From: ARK-14 sp002899805
GTDB lineage: Archaea; Thermoproteota; Thermoprotei_A; Sulfolobales; Fervidicoccaceae
DNA: 19,308 nucleotides
Reading direction: 5' to 3'
Assembly: GCA_039793985.1 (NCBI GenBank)
Contig: JBAMMC010000032.1
Span: forward strand, 1 to 19,308
A program made the position numbers and the translations under genes. This document shows, in pieces, positions 7,315-14,142 of the stretch (positions are counted from its first letter, which is position 1; each line of letters starts with the position of its first letter). The notes under the pieces are model-generated. The model saw nothing but the letters and a program-made list of their open reading frames with translations, made no database searches and had not been told where the DNA came from.

Positions 7315-8775
7315 TCAATGGATCGGTGCTGAAAGGGCAAAGGCCAAGGCTGTTATCGATGGTATGAGAGCGCTCTTCAGCTTTCCCAGGGCGAGCTTCT
7401 CCGCAACTATGCCATAGGCTAAAGCGCTCACGTAAGCAATTGCGATCTGGCTCGGGAATGAGGTACCTCCGAGGTTCAGCATCATTGCGCTCATTATCGG
7501 GGAAAACAGAGAAGTCCCGAATACTATAGCTAAGACCTGTGTGAACTTTTTGAGCGAGCGCTCGCTCTCATGTATGAAATCGACGAGGAGCTGGAAGATG
7601 TTGGGATCGCAGTCCCCCGCGCTCTTGAAGAAATGCCTCGCCTCGTCCATGAAAACCACTATCCAGGGCTTCACACTCTTCCTCCTTTCCCTTTCCATCG
7701 TTTCGCCCCTGTAGAGGAGCAGGCTCCTCCAAACCCTCACGTGGTTCAGCATGTCCTCTGCGATTTCATCGACGCTCGAGGCGAAGACAGCTCTGAGCGT
7801 TGAGATGAATCCAGGGAGGCTGAGGATAAGGGCGATGAGGGAGAGCTCAAAAACTAGCCTTCTGAACTCCTGGGCATTGCCGTTGATCGCAAGGATCATC
7901 GCTGGAAGGAAGAGAAGGGACCCTGCAGAGAATGCGATTAGGTTCAGCGCTCTTTCCACATCCTTCCTGAAGATCACCCTCATTGCTAGAGGGTAATCGG
8001 GGATCATGCTGAGCAATAGTGGGAGAAATGCCAGAGCTCCCCAGGCGAACGCATATGTCGAGTTGGATGGAGCGTTCGATGAGCCTTCGGTCAGGCTGAA
8101 GCTCTGGAGAGCGAAGAATCCGGTGATCATGCTCGGAGCCATGCCCAAGAGTGCGATCAGAAGCAGAGCGAGCATGATCCTCGACTGGATGCTCTTTTCG
8201 AGCTCCACCTGAGCATTCTTCACCATATCATTTGCTCGATCTCTGAGCATGTACAGCGCAGTCCCCGAGCTCAAGCTGGAAGCGTATTCGTTCAGGAGCT
8301 GCCTCGCTCTTCCCCCCAAAATGTTCGAGATGTAGTGGAATGCTTCGTTGTTCCCGAACAATTCTGAAAGCTGGACGAACCTCTCTCCTATTGCCTTGAT
8401 CCCCTTCATCGCCTTCGAATTAGCGGAGAACTTGAGGTACTCGGAGAGCTCCAGACCCGTCTTAGAAACAGAGGCTGAAGCGATCAGCAAAAAGGCGAAT
8501 TCCTGCTCCACATTCTTCCTCAAGCTCTGTATCGAGAAGGCTGTGTTCAGGATTTTGAAGATGAGAAGCAAGGGTAACGCTAGAATGAGGAGAGCCGTCA
8601 TCAGATCGATATTTCCAAAAGCGAGATAGAAAGCGAGGAGGAGCGCGGAGGAAAAGAGAGATGAATAGAAGGTTAGCCCAACTTCCTTCCCCGCATTCCT
8701 GTACTTCCTCAGATTTGGGTCGCTCACTGCTATCAAATGCATGTATTTCTCCTCAAGGCTCTTGAGCAAGCTCAA
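7315..8775 (-). CDS. FlaJ/TadC-type pilus assembly membrane protein
   Basis: This is the membrane platform of a type IV pilus-like or archaellum-like machine; it would sit under the ATPase and seat the growing filament. The 486 residues contain two T2SSF-type cytoplasmic helical domains (about 90-195 and 335-425), separated and followed by hydrophobic helices. Helices lie near 38-54, 58-76, 199-225, 241-259, 277-297, 307-327 and three near the C-terminus. This duplicated layout is typical of FlaJ/ArlJ. The TTG start at 8775 overlaps the ATPase stop (TTG 8773-8775, TGA 8772-8774), so the two are translationally coupled. No FlaF, FlaG, FlaH or FlaX neighbour is present, so it is better called a pilus than an archaellum component. 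Confidence 0.85.
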   Translation of the reverse strand: MSLLKSLEEKYMHLIAVSDPNLRKYRNAGKEVGLTFYSSLFSSALLLAFYLAFGNIDLMTALLILALPLLLIFKILNTAFSIQSLRKNVEQEFAFLLIASASVSKTGLELSEYLKFSANSKAMKGIKAIGERFVQLSELFGNNEAFHYISNILGGRARQLLNEYASSLSSGTALYMLRDRANDMVKNAQVELEKSIQSRIMLALLLIALLGMAPSMITGFFALQSFSLTEGSSNAPSNSTYAFAWGALAFLPLLLSMIPDYPLAMRVIFRKDVERALNLIAFSAGSLLFLPAMILAINGNAQEFRRLVFELSLIALILSLPGFISTLRAVFASSVDEIAEDMLNHVRVWRSLLLYRGETMERERRKSVKPWIVVFMDEARHFFKSAGDCDPNIFQLLVDFIHESERSLKKFTQVLAIVFGTSLFSPIMSAMMLNLGGTSFPSQIAIAYVSALAYGIVAEKLALGKLKSALIPSITALAFALSAPIH

Positions 8776-10235
8776 AGTGATCGACCTTCCAGGAGCTTTT
8801 CGAACATCTTGCTTTCCTCCTCATCATTCACCTTTCTGTTCAGGGCTTGGAAAGGCTTCTCCAACCTCATCTCGAGCTCCTCGATCTTCTCCGATCTCGA
8901 GATGAGCGTCTCGAGGGAGATTTCCATCCCGTCCTCATCCCTGTCCCAGATGGTCTTCGAAACTACATTGTGAGACAGCGGATCGTACTTCAGCTCTGCC
9001 AAGAGCTTGAGCTGTCTCCTCGGTTTATCTCCGAAGCCCATTATTGCGACGAAATGGAACATGCCAACTTGAGATGGGGCAAGGTTTATCGGAGGACTCA
9101 TGAGCCTCGTGGAGACTTCTTCAGGGGAAGAACCGTGGAAGCTAGTCAGAGCTCCCAATCCCACCATCATGGCTTGCGCTAAAACTCGTGCTTCCTGCCC
9201 CCTCGTCTCCCCAACTACAATCAGCCTCGTTCCTGAAGCCCTGAGAGAAGCTTTTGCTAGATCGAATAGATCCACCTTCACCGAACCGAGCTCGAAGGTA
9301 GTATAGCGTGTCCATGGGGATCCTTGAGGAGGATCGATCTCGCCGGTGTCCTCTATGACCATGACCTTCCATGTTTTTGGAACGGAATGGTAGAGTAGGG
9401 AACGCATGACCGTAGTTTTCCCAGAGCCTGGAGGTCCCGCAACTATGACAGATCCCCTGGCATTGAGGACGAGCCTCAGCAGCTCAGCAACTGCTCTTGG
9501 CATGACCTTCATCTCTATGTACTGCTCGATGCTCGGAGGCATGGGGAGTCTCTTCCTGATGACGATCTCTGGTCTCTGATGGGAGACCGTTGGGAAGACG
9601 AGGTGGACTCTGTGTCCTCCGTCCTTTGGGGGGAGCTGCGCATCTAGGATTGGGTTGGAAGTCGATATGAAAGTATTGCACTTCGTTGCTATGACCTGCT
9701 GCATCATGACGACTTCTTCGTTTGAATTGAAAATGATATTCGTGGGGACGAAGTCCTGCTCAGGCCTGAGCATTTCAACGAGAGAATGCCTCACCCATAT
9801 TTGCCCAGGTCCTTCAACGCTCAAGTCCAAGATATAGGGATCATCGAGGATGGCCTGCAACTTCCCGTAGCCAACGGCGCTCCTCAGCACATAGATAGCA
9901 TCGGGGATCCTCTCCCTCTCTATCTTCAATACTGCAGAGATGACATCTCCAATGTCGTTCCCCCTCTTCATCAGCAGGATTATTTCCTCCAGCCTCTCTT
10001 CAATTCTCTGCCTTAGATCCTCGATGTTCTTCAGGGGCTTCACTACATAAGCGAAGTTGCTCCCGCTCTCGACGATGCTGACTCTGAAAGCGCCAATGTC
10101 GTAGCTGGAGACTGAGTTCCCCGCGATCTCCGGGAAGCTATGGGAGGAGCTCAGGAGCCTCATCTTCTTCTCCCTCTTCTTGAAGAACTCTTTCAGCTTC
10201 ACAAAGGGCTCTGAGCCCCTTCTCCTCTCTTCCAA
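8772..10235 (-). CDS. FlaI/GspE/VirB11-type secretion ATPase
   Basis: This ATPase would power pilus assembly on the inner face of the membrane, together with the FlaJ-like protein. In its 487 residues the C-terminal half carries the Walker A motif GPPGSGKT (267-274), the Asp box VIEDTGEI (293-300), the Walker B region RLIVVGETRG (337-346) and the His box TSFHGSS (364-370). The family more often has GEVRG and a TLHA-type His box, so both motifs are slightly unusual but usable. The N-terminal half has the DDPYILDLSVEGPGQIWVRH fold common to the family. The TTG start at 10235 has GGGGGG upstream, and a TATA box lies at 10261-10270. It is cotranscribed with the FlaJ-like gene through a stop/start overlap. 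Confidence 0.92.
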   Translation of the reverse strand: MEERRRGSEPFVKLKEFFKKREKKMRLLSSSHSFPEIAGNSVSSYDIGAFRVSIVESGSNFAYVVKPLKNIEDLRQRIEERLEEIILLMKRGNDIGDVISAVLKIERERIPDAIYVLRSAVGYGKLQAILDDPYILDLSVEGPGQIWVRHSLVEMLRPEQDFVPTNIIFNSNEEVVMMQQVIATKCNTFISTSNPILDAQLPPKDGGHRVHLVFPTVSHQRPEIVIRKRLPMPPSIEQYIEMKVMPRAVAELLRLVLNARGSVIVAGPPGSGKTTVMRSLLYHSVPKTWKVMVIEDTGEIDPPQGSPWTRYTTFELGSVKVDLFDLAKASLRASGTRLIVVGETRGQEARVLAQAMMVGLGALTSFHGSSPEEVSTRLMSPPINLAPSQVGMFHFVAIMGFGDKPRRQLKLLAELKYDPLSHNVVSKTIWDRDEDGMEISLETLISRSEKIEELEMRLEKPFQALNRKVNDEEESKMFEKLLEGRSL

Positions 10236-10260
10236 AGCTTCCCCCCGTATAGAAGAAGGA

Positions 10261-10270
10261 TTTTAAAAAA
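10261..10270 (-). promoter_or_regulatory. TATA box for the ATPase gene, also a T run after the pilin gene
   Basis: On the minus strand this reads TTTTTTAAAA. Its centre predicts a start near 10239, a few bases before the TTG. The same six T residues lie about 40 bp past the pilin stop and could terminate that transcript. Confidence 0.5.
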
Positions 10271-10310
10271 TGTTGGGTTCTGAGAGGGTCTTTCCATGCA
10301 GAGAAGCTCC

Positions 10311-10802
10311 TCAACCTCCTCCTATTGCAGTTATCCACTGAGACTGCAATGAAACGGGGTCCTGGACCTGGACGTTGATCTGCTTCACAGCCACCCCGCT
10401 CCCAGCATTGACAGTTATCACGTAGATCTGGTCGCTCTTCGCTGATATCGTGTTAGGAAGAGCGGGGGTTATCCCCGTTGCAGAGAAGGAAAGAGCTGTA
10501 CCGTTGCTCAGAATTACCTGGACCTGGTTCACGGCGAGGTTGCCCTGCAGGTTGTTCCTGACGTCCAGAGAGATGACATATCCGCTGAAGGTCGTTTGGA
10601 CGCTGTAGCTAGCTGTAGCCATATCTATGTTAGTCATCCTGCTTTGTTGCGTTGACAGCCACCCCCTCAGTGCGAATACGGCAACGACAGCGATGAGGAG
10701 CAGGGCCATTACGGAAACGATCTCGCTGATTCCCCTCTCCTTTCCTTTCCTCGACCTTCTCTCACCCTTCTCCTCTGGAATGCCTTCGCCTTCCTGGGAC
10801 AT
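10311..10802 (-). CDS. type IV pilin-like protein with class III signal peptide
   Basis: This is a probable filament subunit or minor pilin. From the ATG at 10802 it has 163 residues. A 24-residue charged leader rich in E, K and R ends in KERG, followed by ISEIVSVMALLLIAVVAVFAL. That is the archaeal prepilin pattern: cleavage after Gly24 and a hydrophobic assembly helix at 25-45 with Ser at +2 and Glu at +3. The rest is beta-rich with few charges (VISLDVRN, VNQVQVILSNGT, IYVITVNAGSG), as in archaeal pilin head domains. The open frame extends further upstream to 11000, but the TATA box at 10830-10838 and the signal peptide place the true start at 10802. It lies directly before the ATPase/platform pair on the same strand. 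Confidence 0.85.
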   Translation of the reverse strand: MSQEGEGIPEEKGERRSRKGKERGISEIVSVMALLLIAVVAVFALRGWLSTQQSRMTNIDMATASYSVQTTFSGYVISLDVRNNLQGNLAVNQVQVILSNGTALSFSATGITPALPNTISAKSDQIYVITVNAGSGVAVKQINVQVQDPVSLQSQWITAIGGG

Positions 10803-10829
10803 TCTGTTCCCCGTAGATATAACAGCTGG

Positions 10830-10838
10830 TTTATAAAG
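10830..10838 (-). promoter_or_regulatory. TATA box for the pilin gene
   Basis: CTTTATAAA on the minus strand predicts a start near 10808, about 6 nt before the pilin ATG. The pilin can therefore be expressed separately from its neighbours. Confidence 0.6.
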
Positions 10839-10840
10839 CG

Positions 10841-11140
10841 TCAAGATATGAGGCCTGCTATCAGGGCTGAGTAGAAAGCCATCATTATTGCCCCGATTAT
10901 AGCCCCTATCAAGAGCTTCTTCCCGCTCTCCGTGTTTCCCAAGACGAAGTGAATTGCCCCTGCTATAAAGCCCCCCGCAACAGCTATCCACCCAAGCCAC
11001 ATCAACCAGCTCAGCAAAGTCTGTATCGCTCCCGAGATGCCGGGAGGAGGAGAAGGTGTTATGCTTATGGGAACTGTTTCAGCTTTTGCCTCCATTCCAA
11101 AGAGAGAGGCAATGAAAGCATATATGCCTTTTCCGGGCAT
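10841..11140 (-). CDS. small two-helix protein resembling VirB2/TrbC-type pilins
   Basis: These 99 residues start at ATG 11140. The N-terminus looks like a short secretory signal (basic K4, hydrophobic 6-16, possible AKA/ET cleavage after 20). A Pro/Ser/Thr-rich linker (22-34) is followed by two long hydrophobic helices (about 37-67 and 75-97) joined by a short polar turn, NTESGKK. That plan (signal, two helices, tight basic turn) is the one seen in VirB2/TrbC conjugative pilins and in the archaeal CedA1/TedC DNA-import pilins. I see no sequence signature that proves it; the similarity is in architecture. A TTG at 11152 is also in frame, but the TATA box predicts transcription from about 11143, which favours the ATG. 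The gene ends 38 bp before the pilin ATG. Confidence 0.7.
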   Translation of the reverse strand: MPGKGIYAFIASLFGMEAKAETVPISITPSPPPGISGAIQTLLSWLMWLGWIAVAGGFIAGAIHFVLGNTESGKKLLIGAIIGAIMMAFYSALIAGLIS

Positions 11141-11144
11141 TTCA

Positions 11145-11162
11145 TCCCCCAAAAATGGGGGA
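11145..11162. promoter_or_regulatory. perfect inverted repeat between TATA box and start
   Basis: TCCCCC and GGGGGA form a 6-bp perfect stem around AAAAAT. It occupies the space between the TATA element (11166-11173) and the predicted transcript start of the two-helix protein, where a bound repressor would block initiation. An operator role is inferred. Confidence 0.4.
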
Positions 11163-11165
11163 GCA

Positions 11166-11173
11166 TTTAAAAA
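11166..11173 (-). promoter_or_regulatory. TATA box for the two-helix pilin-like gene
   Basis: TTTTTAAA on the minus strand predicts a start near 11143, giving an almost leaderless transcript for ATG 11140. Confidence 0.6.
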
Positions 11174-11252
11174 GTGACGTCCAAGGACTTTCGATATTTT
11201 CAGAAATTAGAACATTCAACGAGATAGAGCAGTTTCGAACTTTCGTGGGGGC

Positions 11253-11260
11253 AAAAAAAA
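11253..11260 (-). terminator. oligo-T terminator after the SDR gene
   Basis: Eight T residues on the minus strand lie 30 bp beyond the SDR stop, the longest T run near any gene end here. Confidence 0.5.
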
Positions 11261-11289
11261 GTCTAACTAATATATGCGATAGGGGAAAA

Positions 11290-12066
11290 TCATGTTATTG
11301 AGACTCCCCCATCCACTACTACGACGCTCCCAGTCATGTAGGAAGATTCTTCGGAGGCGAGGAATGCTGCTACATTGGCGATCTCTTCGGGGTTCGCAAA
11401 CCTCGCTAGCACCACCCTCTGTGAGTTCAGTTTTTTGAACTCCTCCGGAGTCATCTTGAGGTTCTTGGCTGCCCTCTCTATCATCGGGGTGTCCACCCAT
11501 CCTGGAGCGATCGCGTTCACTCTTATCTTCAATTTTCCAAGCTCAATAGCAGAGACCATCGTGAACATTATGACTCCAGCCTTTGAGACGCTGTAGGGCA
11601 TCGCTCCAGCCAGCGGCCTGAGCCCCGCCACGGATGCAATGTTTATGATCGATCCCCCACCCCTCTTCGCCATATGGGGCACCGTGTACTTCGTCATGAG
11701 CCAGACTCCCTTCAAGTTTATGTCCAGGACTCTGTCGTACTCCTCGGAAGTAAGATCGAGGAGAGATTTGCTGGGAGGCTCAATGCCCGCGTTGTTCACC
11801 AATACATCTATTCCCCCGACCACCTCGATCGCCTTCTCTAGGCCCATCTTCACGCTCTCTTCATTGGAGACGTCTACCTTGAAGAAGTGAGCGTTCCCTC
11901 CCTCATCGTTAATTTGCTTGGCTACCGAAGATCCGCTCTGCTCCGAGACATCGAATATTATGACCGTGGAGCCCATAGAGGAGAGCTTTTCCGCAATAGC
12001 TTTCCCTATTCCACTCCCTCCCCCGGTGACGAGGGAGATCTTATTCTTTAATGACAAGTAAGTCAC
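11290..12066 (-). CDS. classical short-chain dehydrogenase/reductase (FabG-like)
   Basis: It is an NAD(P)-dependent alcohol/ketone oxidoreductase of unknown substrate. The 258-residue Rossmann protein has TGGGSGIG (14-21), Asp39 at the end of strand 2 (favouring NAD over NADP), NNAG (91-94), and the catalytic Ser145, Tyr158 and Lys162 (YSVSK). It ends in the usual SSYMTGSVVVVDGG segment. The longest start is GTG at 12066. TTG at 12057 is attractive because GGTGA (in the minus strand just before it) is a canonical SD site at 5 nt, giving an N-terminus of MSLKNKISLVTG like many relatives. FabG, glucose dehydrogenase and 3-hydroxyacyl-CoA dehydrogenase relatives cannot be separated by eye. It is flanked by a degraded region and has no obvious partner. 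Confidence 0.88.
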   Translation of the reverse strand: MTYLSLKNKISLVTGGGSGIGKAIAEKLSSMGSTVIIFDVSEQSGSSVAKQINDEGGNAHFFKVDVSNEESVKMGLEKAIEVVGGIDVLVNNAGIEPPSKSLLDLTSEEYDRVLDINLKGVWLMTKYTVPHMAKRGGGSIINIASVAGLRPLAGAMPYSVSKAGVIMFTMVSAIELGKLKIRVNAIAPGWVDTPMIERAAKNLKMTPEEFKKLNSQRVVLARFANPEEIANVAAFLASEESSYMTGSVVVVDGGVSIT

Positions 12067-12582
12067 CGAACATAATATAGGGTAACTTTCAATAAAAATG
12101 TTTTGTATTTATTTAGCTTGAAATAAAGAGCCAGGGTCATGTTTTAGTAGATAGTTAAGCGCTCGGCTTTCGAGGATATATGGAGATTTTCCTTGAAGTG
12201 GGTTCTTCTTCATTATTTTAAAAATTGAGGGAGTAGATTTTGTGATTTGGTGCCTCTACAGAGCGCATTTTTATGTGGGAAAAGGTCAGCTTCAGATAGC
12301 TATTAGATATATATTATTTTTTGCTAGCAAAAATACATGGTCGTGAAGCTAGTGGGGTTCTCTATGTCGATGGATTTTGAGCTCCCACATGAAATTTCCC
12401 GTATACCGAAATATTTAGTTTTTTAAAAAAAAGCCAGACTGAGAGTTTATTAGGTGCGATGAAGATCGCTACGACGAATATAGCGGATCACTTAATCAAT
12501 AATGAGTTAGATATTGATATATTCGTACATAAAGGATGTTGCTGCTAAGGAATATTTTCCATATGAAATGGGATGGAAAAGA
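12067..12582. other. AT-rich region with no intact gene
   Basis: The 516 bp are noticeably richer in A and T than their neighbours. Only short open stretches occur. One at about 12199-12350 (plus strand) reads with DFVIWCLYRAHFYVGKGQ and lacks a convincing start. A 29-codon frame starts at ATG 12337 (MVVKLVGFSMSM). Another 29-codon frame at 12459 begins MKIATTNIADHL. None can be assigned, and they may be remains of older genes. The SDR promoter is probably the T-rich element near 12091-12098 on the minus strand. Confidence 0.5.
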
Positions 12583-13260
12583 ATGAAGTTAAGTATGGTT
12601 GCCTTAAATGACACTGAGCCATACCAGGGATTGAAGAACGATTGGAGATGAAGCTTACTCGTTGATTTCAATGGAAAAATGACACTCTTTGATGCAGAGA
12701 CCAGAGGAGAGATAGTTGGCTATAATATGGAGAAGTTAGATTTAAACACTATAAGATTCCTCTTTCCTGAGCCATTATCACGGAGACCACCATGGGGAGT
12801 ATGAGTACTTTTTGGAAAGAAGAGCTTCAAAGTATATGTTCCAGAAAGAGACAAAGTTTTAAGAAAGTTTGGGCTAATTCCCGTGGGAGTTGAAAAATTC
12901 GAGGAACTGGAAGAGGGGGTCTTCTCTACTGGTCCATTCTCAAGCTCAGGAATGAAAGAGCATGTGATGGTTTTGATGTTGAATGATCTAATTATCCTTA
13001 TTGTAGGCTGTAGCCATCCAGGCATAGATACAATTGCGAGTGCAGTTTTTGAGAGACCAGGGAAAATATATATGCTTGACTATAGGAGGATTTCACGGAT
13101 CTCCTTATTAAAGCTTTGGACAGGCCCGCAGAGATGAGTGAGTACATTGCCCCAGCTCATTGCTCAGGCAATATGGCGAAAGAATACATAGGGAAAAATA
13201 TAGTAAAAATACATTTATGTTAGGACAGGGAGCGAAATTACTCTACCCTTTTAGTCTATC
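12583..13260 (+). pseudogene. degraded metallo-beta-lactamase-fold hydrolase (COG1237-like)
   Basis: The remnant begins at ATG 12583 with LNDTEPYQGLKNDW and SLLVDFNGKMTLFDAETRG, the start of the COG1237 type of MBL hydrolase. A TGA (12649-12651) falls between these two segments. The zinc motif HxHxDH is present as LSHYHGDHHGEYEY at 12767-12808, but in the next frame. VYVPERDKVLRKFG and GVFSTGPF then GCSHPGID return to the first frame. IGGFHG (13082-13099) is in the second, and DLLIKALDRP with APAHCSGNMAKEYIG (13098 onward) in the third, ending at TAG 13221. That is at least four frame changes and two stops, so no working protein can be made. All metal-binding segments are still recognisable, so the decay is recent, or the locus is misassembled. 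Confidence 0.85.
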
Positions 13261-13360
13261 TTCCAGGCTTCTATGGAGTGCAAGGGATATATTCAAATAT
13301 AGACTTCTGTTTGAAGAGAAGCAAGGCCAAGAGTTCAGTAAACCTTCTGAACGCGAGGCA

Positions 13361-14014
13361 TCATTGACCAGTCATATATGCTCTCAGCAACTTCTCCAAA
13401 GCTTTTCTCAGACGTTCTGCAGCAGTTGCCTTAGAGATCCCCAAGTCCTCGGCCAGCTTCTCAAGCTTAACTCTCTTTGGCCAATCGAAATAACCACTCT
13501 CATAGGCCATCCGTAGTATGAGGAACTCGCGCTCCGAGAGTAGAGGCATAGGTGAGGGAGGAACTGACTTCATTTTGGGCTTCAGCAGCTTGATGCTCGA
13601 TTCGCACGGCGAGAGCTCTTTTATGTATTTGACAAGCATTCCCTTGCTATCCATTGGAATGAATACTGGAAAGTATTTGAAGCCGTTAACTACCTCAATG
13701 GGGCCAACGATCGCTCCCCTAACTCTATGCAGAGCTCTTAATACTCCATAGTTCTTCTTCACCATTACAAAGAACTTTGGATTCAATCCGGGGAGGCTCA
13801 GGAGCTCTATATATTTCACATCCCCATAGCTTTTGCTACTATCGAGAAAATCTCTGTACAAGTTTTCCCTCGATGGCATTATGCCGAGAATCATGTAGCT
13901 ATCGTTATCTATTAAATTGAGCTGTGAGATTATGAGAGTCGCATGACTCTCTCTCGTGAAATCTGTGAGTATATCTCCATAATGCGCTACTGCTATTGTC
14001 GACTTCTTCAACAT
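13361..14014 (-). CDS. Bat-type HTH_10 transcriptional regulator
   Basis: This is a probable DNA-binding regulator of the divergent operon. From ATG 14014 it has 217 residues. The C-terminal 55 residues form the HTH_10 domain of bacterio-opsin-activator-like proteins (LSEREFLILRMAYESGYFDWPKR, split here by its usual turn, then LEKLAEDLGISKATAAERLRKA). The N-terminal 150 residues match the general layout of the variable sensing domain in these archaeal proteins but give no ligand clue. In-frame TTG codons at 14062 and 14056 lengthen it by up to 16 residues. The ATG is preferred because relatives begin near (M)LKKSTIAVAHYGD and the TATA box at 14065-14073 predicts a start near 14043. It faces the lyase operon across a short shared control region, the usual place for a local regulator. 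Confidence 0.85.
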   Translation of the reverse strand: MLKKSTIAVAHYGDILTDFTRESHATLIISQLNLIDNDSYMILGIMPSRENLYRDFLDSSKSYGDVKYIELLSLPGLNPKFFVMVKKNYGVLRALHRVRGAIVGPIEVVNGFKYFPVFIPMDSKGMLVKYIKELSPCESSIKLLKPKMKSVPPSPMPLLSEREFLILRMAYESGYFDWPKRVKLEKLAEDLGISKATAAERLRKALEKLLRAYMTGQ

Positions 14015-14064
14015 TTTTTTGCTGATTCCAACTTTTTCCCCTTCAGTTATTATCAAAGGCAATT

Positions 14065-14073
14065 CTAATAAAC
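14065..14073 (-). promoter_or_regulatory. TATA box for the Bat-type regulator
   Basis: GTTTATTAG on the minus strand predicts a transcript start near 14043, about 29 nt before ATG 14014. The palindrome at 14078-14094 begins 4 bp upstream of it. Confidence 0.45.
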
Positions 14074-14077
14074 TTTT

Positions 14078-14094
14078 ACCTAAACAAGTTAGGT
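14078..14094. promoter_or_regulatory. perfect palindrome, candidate operator of the divergent pair
   Basis: ACCTAAACAAGTTAGGT has perfect 6-bp arms (ACCTAA/TTAGGT) around a 5-bp centre. It lies between the regulator's TATA box and the AT-rich promoter of the lyase operon, and fits a dimeric regulator that controls both directions. The role is inferred from position. Confidence 0.55.
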
Positions 14095-14100
14095 TTTACT

Positions 14101-14117
14101 CTTAAATTATTTTTATC
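14101..14117 (+). promoter_or_regulatory. AT-rich promoter element of the lyase operon
   Basis: CTTAAATTATTTTTATC offers two overlapping TATA-like cores, predicting starts between about 14131 and 14139, just before the SD site and TTG of the lyase gene. Confidence 0.4.
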
Positions 14118-14142
14118 AGAAAACCTACTAGAGGTGGATGGG

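Noticed and set aside
7146..7340. 64-codon minus-strand frame between the nitroreductase and FlaJ-like genes
   Set aside because: It overlaps the FlaJ-like end, has no recognisable similarity and no SD site. The region reads better as a 3' flank.
7315..10802. Archaellum operon
   Set aside because: Only the FlaI/FlaJ-type pair and pilin-like genes are present. No FlaF, FlaG, FlaH or archaellin set is visible, so a pilus-like system is the safer call.
12459..12548. 29-codon frame starting MKIATTN as a NifX/NafY-like protein start
   Set aside because: Only the first few residues resemble that family and the frame closes quickly. There is not enough sequence to make the call.
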